Of a stretch of DNA of 64,000 nucleotides, positions 49,984 to 60,107 are shown one piece after another. The translations under genes and the position numbers were made by a program. The notes below the pieces were generated by a model that saw only the letters and a list, made by a program, of their open reading frames with translations, was not told where the DNA came from and ran no database searches. The stretch covers positions 372,001-436,000 of the forward strand of contig CP030886.1 of NCBI GenBank assembly GCA_006969745.1, given 5' to 3'. Origin of the DNA: Cytophagaceae bacterium. Its GTDB lineage: Bacteria > Bacteroidota > Bacteroidia > Cytophagales > Cyclobacteriaceae. Position 1 is the first letter of the stretch. The number at the start of each line of letters is the position of its first letter.

Positions 49984-51357
49984 TCAATTAGTCATTGCAA
50001 CCAAAAGGTCACTTTGAGTAATAATATGTACCGAATTACTTCTATCCCTCACAAGTAAAGCCTTAGCCTTCTTTCCTAACATTGAGGACATTACATCCAA
50101 TGTATCATGTGGAGACACAAACTGGAAAGCACCATCCATCACTTCTGACACCGATTTATTTTTCAACTCGGGATTCTCAATTAAGCTCCCTAATATCTTG
50201 CTGTCCGATATACTTCCAACAAATTTATCCCCATCGGTGACCGGCGCTTGATCAATGCTTTTTTCATTCATCAGTTTAATCGCTTCTCCAACTTTCAGAT
50301 TATGATCAATGGTTACCAGATTGGAAGCTCCATTTTTACTGGAAATGATATCTTCCGCTGTTGCAAACTTGCGTTCTTCAAGAAATCCATGATCCTTCAT
50401 CCAGTCATCATTGTAAACTTTACCCAAATATCTGGTACCATGATCTGGAAGGATGATTACCATTACGTCATCATCCTTCATATTGGTCTTAGCGTATTCC
50501 AAAGCTCCATGAACCGCCGATCCGCAAGACCAACCAACAAACAAACCTTCTTCTCTTGCCAATCTGCGGGTCATAATCGCAGCGTCTTTATCTGTTACCT
50601 TCACAATGTGATCTACCATATCAAAATCTACATTCTTAGGCAAAATATCTTCCCCGATCCCTTCCGTTAAATATGGATAAATCTCCTTCTCATCGAAAAC
50701 GCCAGTTTCCTTATACTTCTTAAAAACGGACCCATAGGAATCTAATCCTACAGTGATAATATCAGGATTTTGTTCTTTCAAATATTTAGATGTACCACTA
50801 ATGGTACCGCCAGTACCCATTCCAGCTGCATAATGGGTGATCTTTCCATCTGTATCTTTCCAAATCTCAGGGCCGGTTGTTTCATAATGAGCTACTGTGT
50901 TAGATTCATTGTCGTATTGATTCGGATAAAATGAATTTGGAATATCCTCATTCAATTTTCTGGCTACCGAATAATAAGATTTTGGATCTTCCGGCGGGAC
51001 ATTGGTTGGACAAACAATTACCTCAGCACCCATTGCTCTCAGAACATCCATTTTCTCCTTGCTTTGCTTATCAGCCAAAGTAAAAATGCATTTGTATCCT
51101 TTGGCAATTGCCACCAAAGCCAGGCCCATTCCTGTATTTCCTGAGGTACCTTCTATAATTGTTCCTCCCGGCTTTAAAATGCCTTTTTCTTCCGCATCTT
51201 CGATCATTTTCAGCGCAATGCGATCTTTGATGGAATTACCGGGGTTGAAGTATTCTACTTTAACTAGAACGGTCCCTTTTATGCCTTCATTTACACTGTT
51301 TAGCTTCAGTAGTGGCGTATTGCCAATACCCTCTGTGAGGTTATTTAAATAATTCAT
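49984..51357 (-). CDS. Cystathionine beta-synthase (PLP enzyme with CBS pair)
   Basis: A 457-residue protein. The N-terminal 320 residues are a type II PLP enzyme: PLP-binding Lys in FNPGNSIKDRIA, phosphate loop EGTSGNTGMGLAL and GTGGTISGTSKYL. After a linker (about 320-335), two CBS motifs follow at about 338-390 and 398-455. Cystathionine beta-synthase is the best call, condensing serine and homocysteine; a cysteine synthase with a regulatory CBS pair is the alternative. There is no heme-binding N-terminal extension. The gene is monocistronic, ended by the terminator at 49913. Confidence 0.9.
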   Translation of the reverse strand: MNYLNNLTEGIGNTPLLKLNSVNEGIKGTVLVKVEYFNPGNSIKDRIALKMIEDAEEKGILKPGGTIIEGTSGNTGMGLALVAIAKGYKCIFTLADKQSKEKMDVLRAMGAEVIVCPTNVPPEDPKSYYSVARKLNEDIPNSFYPNQYDNESNTVAHYETTGPEIWKDTDGKITHYAAGMGTGGTISGTSKYLKEQNPDIITVGLDSYGSVFKKYKETGVFDEKEIYPYLTEGIGEDILPKNVDFDMVDHIVKVTDKDAAIMTRRLAREEGLFVGWSCGSAVHGALEYAKTNMKDDDVMVIILPDHGTRYLGKVYNDDWMKDHGFLEERKFATAEDIISSKNGASNLVTIDHNLKVGEAIKLMNEKSIDQAPVTDGDKFVGSISDSKILGSLIENPELKNKSVSEVMDGAFQFVSPHDTLDVMSSMLGKKAKALLVRDRSNSVHIITQSDLLVAMTN

Positions 51358-51492
51358 TTATGGGGTTATAAAGATTGAAACGCAAAGGTAGAAAAAAGCA
51401 ATTCAACATGCTAAAAGAAAGTTATGTCGAATAAAAGCATCTAATAGATAGAAAATAGTGCATAATTGAATCCACAGGTATACGCAACTGCG

Positions 51493-51500
51493 TATTTTTG
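51493..51500 (+). promoter_or_regulatory. Bacteroidota -7 promoter element for the T9SS cargo gene
   Basis: TATTTTTG matches TAnnTTTG fully and lies 20 bp before the preferred ATG at 51520. A good -33 TTTG is not seen at the right distance. The position means the longer frame from 51466 would start upstream of the promoter, which supports the shorter protein. Confidence 0.5.
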
Positions 51501-51519
51501 TACAAATACCACTCAAAAT

Positions 51520-52692
51520 ATGAAATCAACATTAGCATTCGTTCTAGTATTAACAACATTAAGTTGCGCATTCGCTCAAACGACTACAACAGATGGTTCG
51601 TGGCAAGTAAATGGCAACTGGGATGCTACATACCCTGGAAGTGGAACGGATGGTGATGGAACCCTCAACCTGGATGGTGAAACGCTTAATTTCAACAACT
51701 ATATAACTCTCGGCTCCAGTGCAAGTAATGTAAATATCAATGTGGCAAACAGCAATTTTGCCGGAGAGTTTATAGTCAATGATACACTTGTGATTTTTGG
51801 AGATGTTGTTTTTGAGAATAAAGCAATGGAATTGACTGTGACTTCCAATGGGGTTTTGATCATATTTGGCGATCTCACAATGAATAATAAAATCTCGGTT
51901 GACTCAGACGGGGTGATTGTGGTGACCGGGACCTTCACAATGTCAGGTTCGGGAGCTCAAAATGATTACTCCGGTAATGGAAATGTTTATGCTGGTGGAT
52001 ATGGTGGCAATGCGGAATCAGAGATTGATGATAGCGGTGATGGTTCTGGGGATTCATCATTTTTGATTGATGATTTATCCGATGATGGATTTGGAACTAT
52101 TGAAGAATTCGTGAATGGTGGTGGAACTACACCACTACCTGTAGACTTACTTTATTTTAAATCATCTGCAAAAGATGGAATCAAATTATCATGGGCAACC
52201 GCATCTGAGACGAATAACGCTTATTTCTCTATTGAGCGCTCAGAGGATGGGTCTTATTTTTATGAAATAGGTAAAGTCAATGGAAATGGTAATACAAATG
52301 AAGTAATTGAATATGAGTTTGCTGACAAGTTTGCCTACGCTCCTATCGAATACTATCGTTTAAAACAAGTTGACTTTGATGGTCAGCACGAATATTTTGA
52401 GGTACAGAGGGTCTCGACCGGGCTTGATGCAGAAGAAAAATCATTAACTGCGTATCCTACAATCGTTCAAAACAATGTTATATCACTTTCGTCCACCCAG
52501 CCATTTATTATAAAAGAAGTGGTGTTTTATAATCTTTCCGGAGGTGAAACGAAAGATCTTTCGGGAAATGCCTCCCAGCAAAATATGTTGAGCTATAACA
52601 TTAATCTAGCGGAGCTAAGAAAGGGTGTCTATCTGATGAAAGCGCAATCAACCGATGGTGTTGATCTAACCACACGAATTATAGTGAAATAA
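51520..52692 (+). CDS. T9SS-sorted secreted protein
   Basis: A 390-residue secreted protein with signal MKSTLAFVLVLTTLSCAFA. The first 200 residues are a beta-helix-like repeat of Asn, Gly, Val and Asp (ADSNFAGEF-like rungs, e.g. NSNFAGEFIVNDTLVIFGD), typical of the G8/parallel-beta proteins of Bacteroidota. A linker (GGGTTPLPVDLLYFKSS) leads to a fibronectin-type domain (WATASETNNAYFSIERSEDG). The C-terminal 80 residues are a T9SS type A sorting domain (LTAYPTIVQNNVISL, ELRKGVYLMKAQS). No catalytic domain is seen, so an adhesive or structural surface role is inferred. A terminator hairpin follows. Confidence 0.85.
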   Translation: MKSTLAFVLVLTTLSCAFAQTTTTDGSWQVNGNWDATYPGSGTDGDGTLNLDGETLNFNNYITLGSSASNVNINVANSNFAGEFIVNDTLVIFGDVVFENKAMELTVTSNGVLIIFGDLTMNNKISVDSDGVIVVTGTFTMSGSGAQNDYSGNGNVYAGGYGGNAESEIDDSGDGSGDSSFLIDDLSDDGFGTIEEFVNGGGTTPLPVDLLYFKSSAKDGIKLSWATASETNNAYFSIERSEDGSYFYEIGKVNGNGNTNEVIEYEFADKFAYAPIEYYRLKQVDFDGQHEYFEVQRVSTGLDAEEKSLTAYPTIVQNNVISLSSTQPFIIKEVVFYNLSGGETKDLSGNASQQNMLSYNINLAELRKGVYLMKAQSTDGVDLTTRIIVK

Positions 52693-52716
52693 AAAAGGGC
52701 GTCTCAAGGACGCCCC
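52691..52716 (-). terminator. Intrinsic terminator between convergent genes
   Basis: GGGCGTC / GACGCCC with a 5-nt loop. The run of A on its left gives a T-tract only for transcripts coming from the right, so it serves the TPR lipoprotein gene (stop at 52878). The plus-strand gene may use the same stem with less efficiency. Stretch 52717-52877 shows no other signal. Confidence 0.75.
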
Positions 52717-52877
52717 TACCACCAAAATTACTCCGCTTTCAGAGTAACGTCTTCTATTAATCAAAACCTAATATTATTAAATTGAAGACATGCAAATATC
52801 AATTGGTGGCATCTCCCAGCCTAGCTTTTGAGGTATACAAGAGGTTGACTTGCCGATCATTTAGGTTTACTACGGGT

Positions 52878-54647
52878 CTACTTGGAGGCTAATCCGCAAA
52901 AAGAAGCGGCAATTCTCATCATTTCAACAGGACTATTATCAGAAATCTTCAAAACCAAATTTTTTCTAAAATCAGGGTCTACTCGGGAAAACTTAAGCTT
53001 GGTATCAGCAAATGACCAGGCTATTTCATATTGTTTTCGAACTTTGCTTGCTTCCGAATCTTTCGTTTGAGATCTCAAACTGTGATAAAGACCATTTAAT
53101 GCGAATCCATTTTTAGGAAAGTTTTTTAAATCTTGTTCATAAATTTTCTGTGCTTCTGCAAATCTCTCTTGTTGCATATATAACTCACCTAAAATGTGCC
53201 TTACTGAAAAGAACCAATCAGGTGGCTCATTGTAGCTCATACCGTCTTCGATTGCCACAGCTTCCAGAAGTAATTTTTCCGCCTTATCGTAATCAAGCCT
53301 TTTTTGCGCAATTTCTGCTTCCAAAACACGCATAGCAATTTCAATTACTGTCTGACCTGAGTTTATGCCAAAGATTAGAAATTCATCAAATCCAGCACCA
53401 TTCTGAATATCATCTATGTTTTGCAACTCCTTACTGGCACTTGTAAGCTGATTCTGATTCGCAAAAGCCATGCCCCTGGAATAGTGCCAAAGTGCGGTCA
53501 GGTATGGGTATCTAACATCGGGAGCCTTTGTTGACAAGATTTTTTCCCATTGAGCAAACTTGACCATCACATTATAGGGAATGGTCATAAAATGTTGTGT
53601 TGTCTCAAAACCTGGCTCAGCAAGCAAAGACTTATCAATGGTTTGAGTCATTTTAAATGAAGACTCAATTGCAAGCGCACCTCTACCTTCCAGCGCTGCA
53701 CATGCAGCTAGAAAATGATAGTTATGATAATAATACAATGGGAACGAACCTTGTGATACACATTGTTCAGTGTAGATGCTGTCTGCCTCTACCGCATCAA
53801 GATTGACCAATGTACCCAGGTGGTAATCTCCCGTATTGATATAAGTATGAGAAGGCATGTGTACCAGATGCCCTGCGCCGGGTATTATTAACTTTCGCAA
53901 TTCTTCAGCCGAATTCATTCCTGCATCGGGCCAGTTCGCCGCTTCCGTTGCATGAATATTCAGATGATTAGCCAATGGATGTTGAGGATTTATTTTGAGT
54001 GCAGCATCTAATGCCCTTACAATCTCTGGTGTCCATTCTCTAGCGGGACCACCTTTATAATCGTACAAGTCCCATGGATGCTGGAGCATGAGTGCCTCAG
54101 CATAGAAGGTCAATACATCAGAGTTGGTGGGGTGAGATTCGCTCAATGATTTTAAAGACTCTGCAAATGAGATCAGCTGTGGCTCCGCGCTTTCTGAAGT
54201 GTATTTTAATGCGGACGCCTTCACTAAACCTCGCTCCACCTCAGTGACGGTATGCATCAAGGATGTAGCTTTTTCTACAGCCCATTGGATCTCCTCTTTC
54301 ACTGCCATGTCAAGAGGAGCGTTGTAATTTGGGCCCAATGTATATGCGAGACCCCAATAAGCCATCACAAAGTTGCTATCTAAACGGATAGCTTCCCGAA
54401 ATGACCTGGCGGCTTCTCCATGATTAAAGCCGTAGGTGAATATCATTCCCTGATCAAAGAAACGTTTTGCATCCGGCGATGAAGTCGTTACTTCCATTCT
54501 GTAATCACCAATATTTTCAAATATCGGTGCCTGAAAAGATTTCTTCTCTTGTTGGCATGAACTTATCAAAAGAATTGCAGTAGAAATTCCAATGATTACG
54601 ATGATACGTTTGATGTGTGAGACGTTAGTTGACTTCTCCATTTTCAT
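52878..54647 (-). CDS. TPR-repeat lipoprotein
   Basis: A 589-residue protein. Its lipoprotein signal ends LLISSC (Cys31), followed by QQEKK. TPR-like helix pairs appear around 65-110 (GFNHGEAARSFREAIRLDSNFVMAYWGLA in part), 215-240 (ALDAALKINPQHPLANHLN) and 470-560 (AEKLLLEAVAIED, AQKIYEQDLKNFPKNGFALNGLY). The conserved centre has HLVHMPSHTYINTGDYHLG and many His residues that could bind a metal. The family is common in Bacteroidota and Proteobacteria as tetratricopeptide proteins of unknown function. It lies 121 bp from the TPR-HTH regulator on the same strand and may be controlled by it. Confidence 0.82.
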   Translation of the reverse strand: MKMEKSTNVSHIKRIIVIIGISTAILLISSCQQEKKSFQAPIFENIGDYRMEVTTSSPDAKRFFDQGMIFTYGFNHGEAARSFREAIRLDSNFVMAYWGLAYTLGPNYNAPLDMAVKEEIQWAVEKATSLMHTVTEVERGLVKASALKYTSESAEPQLISFAESLKSLSESHPTNSDVLTFYAEALMLQHPWDLYDYKGGPAREWTPEIVRALDAALKINPQHPLANHLNIHATEAANWPDAGMNSAEELRKLIIPGAGHLVHMPSHTYINTGDYHLGTLVNLDAVEADSIYTEQCVSQGSFPLYYYHNYHFLAACAALEGRGALAIESSFKMTQTIDKSLLAEPGFETTQHFMTIPYNVMVKFAQWEKILSTKAPDVRYPYLTALWHYSRGMAFANQNQLTSASKELQNIDDIQNGAGFDEFLIFGINSGQTVIEIAMRVLEAEIAQKRLDYDKAEKLLLEAVAIEDGMSYNEPPDWFFSVRHILGELYMQQERFAEAQKIYEQDLKNFPKNGFALNGLYHSLRSQTKDSEASKVRKQYEIAWSFADTKLKFSRVDPDFRKNLVLKISDNSPVEMMRIAASFCGLASK

Positions 54648-54768
54648 AGGTTTTAAAGACTATGACAAATGTGGAGTAAGAAAAGTGGATCGCTTATAAT
54701 ATAGAGTGAACGAAAAGTGAACCTTACTTTCGAAATGGTAGACAAAAGGTTACGATACGAATAGAAAC

Positions 54769-56403
54769 CTAGCTCACTGTATTTAAAAAGTCATTTAAAG
54801 GCATATCGCCGGGTAAATTCAACTTCTTTTTAAGCCGGTACCTTGCAGTTTTCACACTTTCGGTTGAAATACCCATCATTTCGGAAATTTCCTTGATCGA
54901 AAAATTCATTTTCACCAATGCACACAACTTCAAATCTTTACCAGTGAGTGAAGCCTCTCTTTCGAGTATTTTATCAAAAAATCCAGTGTGTAAATTTTCA
55001 AACCTCATTTTAAAATCTTCCCAGTCCCTATCTATTTGAAGGTGTCGTTTGATTGATCGCTCCATCCCTACCAGACCTTTTCTTGTATCGTCTGATGCGT
55101 TTTTCTTAATATCAGATACGGAATTCATCAACTCCTCAAAAAGCTGATTCTTCTGCACAAAATTTATCGTATATGATACCAGTTCTCTGTTTTTGAACTC
55201 AAGCTCCTTTTTAGCTTCATCTGCTTCCTTTTTAGCAATTTGCTCCTTTCGCTGGGCAGACAATTGCCTGTTTCGAATGATCAAAATTGCAGAAATAACA
55301 ACTGCTGCCATTACAATAATTAGCACCAGTATCCGAGCTCTTTGAATCTCTGAATCTTGCTCAAGTATCACAATCTCGTTTTCTTTCGCTTCCAGCTGTC
55401 GTTTCTGTTCTGCAGTGGCTAGTTCTGTTTCTAACCTGGCTATATTATTGAGTGTCTGTTCATTAAAAATGCTATCCTTTTGCTGAACATATTGGTCATA
55501 ATAAACGACAGCTTTTTCCAGGTCGCCTTTTTCTCGTGCAATTTTCTGAAGCCGATCATATACCTCTTTAAGCCATTTGTGAGATTGGACTTTTCTGGCG
55601 GCAACCAATGCCTCATTTAGAAAAGTCTCGGCCTCATTTGTCCTATTGGTAAGCAATGCTACATCTGCAAGATTGATATAGTTACGAGTGACTCCATCAA
55701 TATCCTGAATATTTCTACTTACTTCTAATGAATGATTTAGGTATAGTGATGCACTATCGTATTCTTCAGTTTGAATCTTAAGTAAACCGTATCGATTGAG
55801 TATTTCAGACATCCCGTATAAAAAATCATCACTTCCATGGATGTATTCAGCTCGTTGTAGAAAATCGTATGCAGCGCTAATTTTTCCTTGCCGAATAAAA
55901 ATGGTGGCCAGCTTGACGTATGTGGTAGCAGAGCGATTGGATGCACCAATACTTTCAAAAAGCTTTAATGCTTCAAAATAATACTCTAAGGCAAGATCAT
56001 TGTCAAACCTGTCTGAATAGATCAAGCCTATATTCATCAAGCAATTGGCCTCACCTAAAGTATCTTTTTGATTTCTGTAAAGCGACAGACCATCAAGCAA
56101 ATATTCAAGGCCTCGATCATAGCTTCCGCGCGCCCAATGGGCTACCCCGATCACTCGGTTGGAAAATGCAAGTCCGGAGCTATCTTCAAGAATTTCCGCT
56201 AAAACTTTTGCCTGCTGCCCATATATGATTGACTGGACAGGGTTAATAATCCAATATTCATAACCAAGACTATTCAACAATCGCACCTTGGCCACGTCTT
56301 CTGAGGTATGATTAAACAACTCATACTTTAAGCTGTCTATTCTTTGATTAGCATGGATCCAAAAGGATAGTACAGTTAGAAACAATGAAAGGTATAATCT
56401 CAT
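54769..56403 (-). CDS. TPR-transmembrane-HTH regulator (LuxR-like)
   Basis: A 544-residue hybrid regulator of the Bacteroidota type. Signal peptide at 1-18, then at least five TPR units from about 45 to 300 facing the periplasm. A coiled coil (about 305-350) and a membrane helix at about 352-372 (RILVLIIVMAAVVISAILII) follow. Then comes a cytoplasmic coiled coil (about 375-410), a linker, and a C-terminal LuxR-type HTH at about 490-540 (LCALVKMNFSIKEISEMMG, STESVKTARYRLKKKL). Periplasmic TPRs probably sense a protein or peptide and pass the state to the DNA-binding domain. Likely targets are the neighbouring genes; this is inference. Confidence 0.9.
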   Translation of the reverse strand: MRLYLSLFLTVLSFWIHANQRIDSLKYELFNHTSEDVAKVRLLNSLGYEYWIINPVQSIIYGQQAKVLAEILEDSSGLAFSNRVIGVAHWARGSYDRGLEYLLDGLSLYRNQKDTLGEANCLMNIGLIYSDRFDNDLALEYYFEALKLFESIGASNRSATTYVKLATIFIRQGKISAAYDFLQRAEYIHGSDDFLYGMSEILNRYGLLKIQTEEYDSASLYLNHSLEVSRNIQDIDGVTRNYINLADVALLTNRTNEAETFLNEALVAARKVQSHKWLKEVYDRLQKIAREKGDLEKAVVYYDQYVQQKDSIFNEQTLNNIARLETELATAEQKRQLEAKENEIVILEQDSEIQRARILVLIIVMAAVVISAILIIRNRQLSAQRKEQIAKKEADEAKKELEFKNRELVSYTINFVQKNQLFEELMNSVSDIKKNASDDTRKGLVGMERSIKRHLQIDRDWEDFKMRFENLHTGFFDKILEREASLTGKDLKLCALVKMNFSIKEISEMMGISTESVKTARYRLKKKLNLPGDMPLNDFLNTVS

Positions 56404-56501
56404 AGCGGGATTTTGGTGACAATCAAAATTCGTAAAAACGGATCAAAAACACCTTGTGTTTTCCTTTTCGAGTATCTTAGACGGGTATAAGATATTTACC
56501 C

Positions 56502-57854
56502 ATGAAAAAAGTTTTAATAGCCACATTAGTTTTAGTTTCATTCAACACTGTTGCTCAAAATCCATACACTCCGAAGATTCTTTCCATGCAAGAAAGAGCG
56601 GAAGTAACCGATAGATGGCTCAAGGAACGAGTGGAAACAGTACTCCCGACAATTATGCGCAGGTCCGGAATTGACATGTGGGTGATAATAGCCCGGGAGT
56701 ATAATGAAGACCCTGTAATTAAAACATTGCTACCGGCTACCTGGCAATCTGCACGTCGCACCACAATGCTCATTGCCTATGATCCTGGCGAGGGCAAACC
56801 TCTTGAAACATTCGGTATGTCTCGATACAATACGGGTGAGTTGTTCAAAACCGTATGGAACAAGGAGCAACAGCCTGATCAATGGCAAGCACTGGCAGAG
56901 ATGATTGTTGATAAGAATCCGAAAAAAATTGGAATCAATAAATCAGAAACATTTGCATTGGCCGATGGAATTTCATCCACTCATTATGAGAAACTGATCA
57001 GCGTACTGCCTAAAACGTATCAATCACGGGTAGTTGGAGCTGAAGATATTGCCATAGGGTGGTTAGAAACCCGTACAGAGAGTGAAATGTTAGTTTATCA
57101 AAACATTGTTCGTATAGCTCATCAAATAATCGCTGAAGGTTTTTCAGAAAAAGTAATCCAACCAGGAATCACTACTACTAATGATGTGGTGTGGTGGTAC
57201 CGAGATCGAATAAGGGAGCTTGGTTTCACAGCTTGGTTTCATCCTTCTGTTTCGATTCAAAGAAAAGACCCTGAGTCATTCGATCATTTAAGATCTTTCT
57301 CGGAACGACCAGAGCAACAGGTAATTTATCCTGGAGACCTTCTACATGTGGATTTTGGGATTACCTATCTAAGGTTAAATACTGACACCCAGCAGCACGC
57401 GTATGTTTTAAAATCAGGTGAAAGGGAGGTGCCTGGATTTCTCAAAGAGGCGTTTAAGAAAGGCAACCGAGTGCAAGACATCCTCACTTCCAATTTCAAG
57501 GAAGGCAGAAGTGGCAATGAAATATTGAAGGCTACATTGGATCAATGCAAAGCCGAGGACTTAAAAGGGGTCATTTACACGCATCCTATTGGATTTCATG
57601 GGCATGCCGCCGGTCCAACCATCGGATTATGGGATCAACAAGGAGGCGTACCCGGAAAAGGAGATTATCCTTTGTATAAAAATACGGCACATTCGATTGA
57701 ATTAAATGCTGGAGTATTTCTTCCAGAGTGGGACAAAGAAATCCGAATTATGCTTGAGGAAGATGCCTTTTTTGATGGAGAAAATGTGAGATATATTGAT
57801 GGAAGACAGACGGAGATCATGACTATTCCACGTTTATTATATCCAAATGAATAA
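56502..57854 (+). CDS. Secreted M24 family Xaa-Pro aminopeptidase
   Basis: A 450-residue metallopeptidase of the pita-bread fold with a signal peptide (MKKVLIATLVLVSFNTVA). The five metal ligands are found: Asp in HVDFGITY, Asp in LNTDTQQHAY, His in THPIGFHGHAAGP, Glu in HSIELNAGVF and Glu in LEEDAFFDG. The N-terminal creatinase-like domain covers about 30-190. It should cut N-terminal X-Pro or a related peptide bond in the periplasm. Its stop touches the AraC start (1 nt apart), so both are in one transcript. Confidence 0.9.
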   Translation: MKKVLIATLVLVSFNTVAQNPYTPKILSMQERAEVTDRWLKERVETVLPTIMRRSGIDMWVIIAREYNEDPVIKTLLPATWQSARRTTMLIAYDPGEGKPLETFGMSRYNTGELFKTVWNKEQQPDQWQALAEMIVDKNPKKIGINKSETFALADGISSTHYEKLISVLPKTYQSRVVGAEDIAIGWLETRTESEMLVYQNIVRIAHQIIAEGFSEKVIQPGITTTNDVVWWYRDRIRELGFTAWFHPSVSIQRKDPESFDHLRSFSERPEQQVIYPGDLLHVDFGITYLRLNTDTQQHAYVLKSGEREVPGFLKEAFKKGNRVQDILTSNFKEGRSGNEILKATLDQCKAEDLKGVIYTHPIGFHGHAAGPTIGLWDQQGGVPGKGDYPLYKNTAHSIELNAGVFLPEWDKEIRIMLEEDAFFDGENVRYIDGRQTEIMTIPRLLYPNE

Positions 57855-58673
57855 ATGAATTTCCATTTTCATCAACCAACAGGATTCCTTGCTCAATATG
57901 TTGAGTCGATTGTTTATTTCAATAACTACACGCCTCTTCATTCAGTAGAAAAAATGCTACCTGATGGCTACCAGGATTTAGTAATAGATCTTACTGATCG
58001 ACCGAAATATATATTTGATAATGATTCACTTTCAAAAAAACAAAAGTGCTCAGACGCCTGGCTATCTGGAACGCGAACGAGTCTAATTACGATTGATGCC
58101 GGAGGAATTGATTCATCCATGATGGTCGTAAGATTTAAGCATGGGGCAGCATTTCACTTCACTCATTTCCCAATGACTGAAATAAAAGATCAGGTATTGG
58201 ACTCTGATTTATTGTTTGGTGATCGAATCCGAAACTTGCGACTGGACATTATGTCGGCCATGAGAACTGCTGATAAATTTCAGGTCATTGAGACCTTCTT
58301 GATGAGGCAACTCATTCAAGAGCCGGTACCGCCTGTTGTCACATTTGCCGTAGAAGCGATAAAATCTAATCCTTCAACTCAAACAATTGAATGGATAGCA
58401 AGTAAAACCGGATATAGTCAAAAACACTTCATAAGCTTATTTAAAAAACACCTAGGCATAACTCCTAAAGGGTTTCAGAAAATACAGCGCTTTCAGAAAG
58501 TAGTTTTTGAAATTGAAGCTACCAGTCAAATCAACTGGACCCATCTTTCGCTCGATTGCGGATATTATGATCAGGCTCATTTCATTAATGAATTCAAAGC
58601 TTTTTCGGGATATAGTCCAAAGCAATATTTACATATAAAAGGGCCGGTAATCAACTACATACCCGTCAGGTAA
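57855..58673 (+). CDS. AraC family transcriptional regulator
   Basis: A 272-residue AraC/XylS regulator. The C-terminal 100 residues have two HTH motifs: TIEWIASKTGYSQKHFISLFKKHLGITPK and INWTHLSLDCGYYDQAHFINEFKAFSGYSPKQYL (given here as family pattern, in part). The N-terminal domain (about 1-160) has HQPTGFLAQYVESIVYF and FHFTHFPMTEIKDQV and resembles the DUF6597 sensor of such regulators. It starts right after the M24 peptidase stop, so it is co-translated with it. Ligand unknown. Confidence 0.9.
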   Translation: MNFHFHQPTGFLAQYVESIVYFNNYTPLHSVEKMLPDGYQDLVIDLTDRPKYIFDNDSLSKKQKCSDAWLSGTRTSLITIDAGGIDSSMMVVRFKHGAAFHFTHFPMTEIKDQVLDSDLLFGDRIRNLRLDIMSAMRTADKFQVIETFLMRQLIQEPVPPVVTFAVEAIKSNPSTQTIEWIASKTGYSQKHFISLFKKHLGITPKGFQKIQRFQKVVFEIEATSQINWTHLSLDCGYYDQAHFINEFKAFSGYSPKQYLHIKGPVINYIPVR

Positions 58674-58725
58674 ATTTTTTCCAATACTTCATTTCATACC
58701 CGACCTACATTTGAGATAAAAAAAT

Positions 58726-59133
58726 ATGGAAGACATGTACATTAATCATTGGGCTGTAATCGTAGCAGCTCTGTCAAATTTAGTTGTAGGGGCAATCTGG
58801 TATTCACCAGCACTATTTTATAATGCCTGGAAGGAAGCCAACAACAAAACAGATGAAGATTTCAAGGACATCAATGATGCCAAGCTGTATAGCATATCCA
58901 CATTTTTCTCATTAATTATTTGCTATAATATGGCTTTCTTTTTGGGAGATGCCAATACTGATTGGGTTTGGGGAACAACTGCCGGCTTCTTAACCGGATT
59001 TGGGTGGGCTGCTCTCATTTTCATTATAATAGCTATGTACGAGCAAAAGTCAATAAAATACATGCTGATAAACGGTGGCTATATTACAGTTTACTTTACT
59101 TTAATTGGATTTATTCTCGGAATCTGGAGATAA
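58726..59133 (+). CDS. DUF1761 family membrane protein
   Basis: A 135-residue protein with four membrane helices at about 7-27, 53-71, 79-99 and 113-131. The signature NHWAVIVAALSNLVVGAIWYSP near the start and the AWKEAN helix define DUF1761. A paralogue of the same length lies at 60122-60529. The family has no known function; a small transporter or membrane stress protein are possible. The start is MEDMYINHW; the second Met (58735) is an alternative. The next gene starts 2 nt after its stop. Confidence 0.9.
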   Translation: MEDMYINHWAVIVAALSNLVVGAIWYSPALFYNAWKEANNKTDEDFKDINDAKLYSISTFFSLIICYNMAFFLGDANTDWVWGTTAGFLTGFGWAALIFIIIAMYEQKSIKYMLINGGYITVYFTLIGFILGIWR

Positions 59134-59135
59134 AA

Positions 59136-60107
59136 ATGAAACACCTAGCCTACACCTTAGCCTCAGCTATTTTGCTGACTTCATGCACAACAACAGTCAA
59201 TGAGGACAAACCTGAATCGTCGAATTATCGAATTGCTTACAATGTCTTGACCGAACCGGAGAATGATAATTATGAGGTATTCTCAGCAAATCCGGATGGA
59301 TCCGAGCCAATTAATCTGACTGAATTGGGTGGTGTTGAGTGGACGTATAGCAACCTCAATGAAAAAGTACTTTACATATCAGATAAAGACACGTGCTACA
59401 GGTGCTATTTTCTCTATGAAACCGATGCCTTAGGTAAAGCACATTCAAGAATCGGTGGACCACAACTAAAGGATAGTTGGATGGATCACAGAAAAGATGG
59501 ATCAGAAATTATCGTAAATCCAAAAATCGAAGGTGACAGTGCTTTTTATATAATCAATCGCACAGGAGCACTTGTTCAGAAAGTGTATACCGGATTAGCC
59601 TATTTCAGCGATCCTGCCTTTTCGCCAGATGGTAATGAGATTGTTTTTAGAGGTTCGAATAAGAGATTCAAAGCCAATATTGGCTATCAGGATGAACTTT
59701 ACATTATTGGGGTAGATGGTACCAATTTAAGGCAACTGACATATTATCCAGATGGTGATTCTACGGCGAACTGGTGGCAATATCATGCCGGTCCACCCAG
59801 ATGGGAACCAACAAAAAACATCATCACTTTTCACTCGGTACAGCAGGGAGGATCTTTTCTATTCCAGATTAATCCGGATGGTACGGGACTGAAAAAACTC
59901 ACTCCGGACTCGCTAATTGTAGGATGGCATGACTGGTCTTCCGATGGGAAGCTTATAGCTTTTGATGTGAACACGACAGGTGACGATAACAAAATGAACT
60001 TTGATATTTTCACCATGAACTACGCTAGCGGTGAAATAGCTCAAGTTACAAACGATACACTTTTGGCACAGGCACCAGTGATAGTAGAAATGAAAACCCC
60101 CGACTAG
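59136..60107 (+). CDS. TolB-like beta-propeller lipoprotein
   Basis: A 323-residue lipoprotein: MKHLAYTLASAILLTSC (Cys17), then TTTVNEDKPE. The mature protein is a WD40/PD40-like propeller of the TolB type. Blades show FSANPDGSEPINLTELGG, FSPDGNEIVFRGSN, GVDGTNLRQLTYYPDGD, INPDGTGLKKLTPD and SSDGKLIAFDVNT. ATG 59136 is chosen because a longer frame covers the DUF1761 gene in another frame. It ends inside a terminator stem. TolB-like propellers bind peptides or glycans; the target is not known. Confidence 0.85.
   Translation: MKHLAYTLASAILLTSCTTTVNEDKPESSNYRIAYNVLTEPENDNYEVFSANPDGSEPINLTELGGVEWTYSNLNEKVLYISDKDTCYRCYFLYETDALGKAHSRIGGPQLKDSWMDHRKDGSEIIVNPKIEGDSAFYIINRTGALVQKVYTGLAYFSDPAFSPDGNEIVFRGSNKRFKANIGYQDELYIIGVDGTNLRQLTYYPDGDSTANWWQYHAGPPRWEPTKNIITFHSVQQGGSFLFQINPDGTGLKKLTPDSLIVGWHDWSSDGKLIAFDVNTTGDDNKMNFDIFTMNYASGEIAQVTNDTLLAQAPVIVEMKTPD

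Noticed and set aside
58962..59135. An N-terminal extension of the propeller lipoprotein
   Set aside because: The extra codons are out-of-frame DUF1761 sequence; the real lipoprotein signal starts at 59136.
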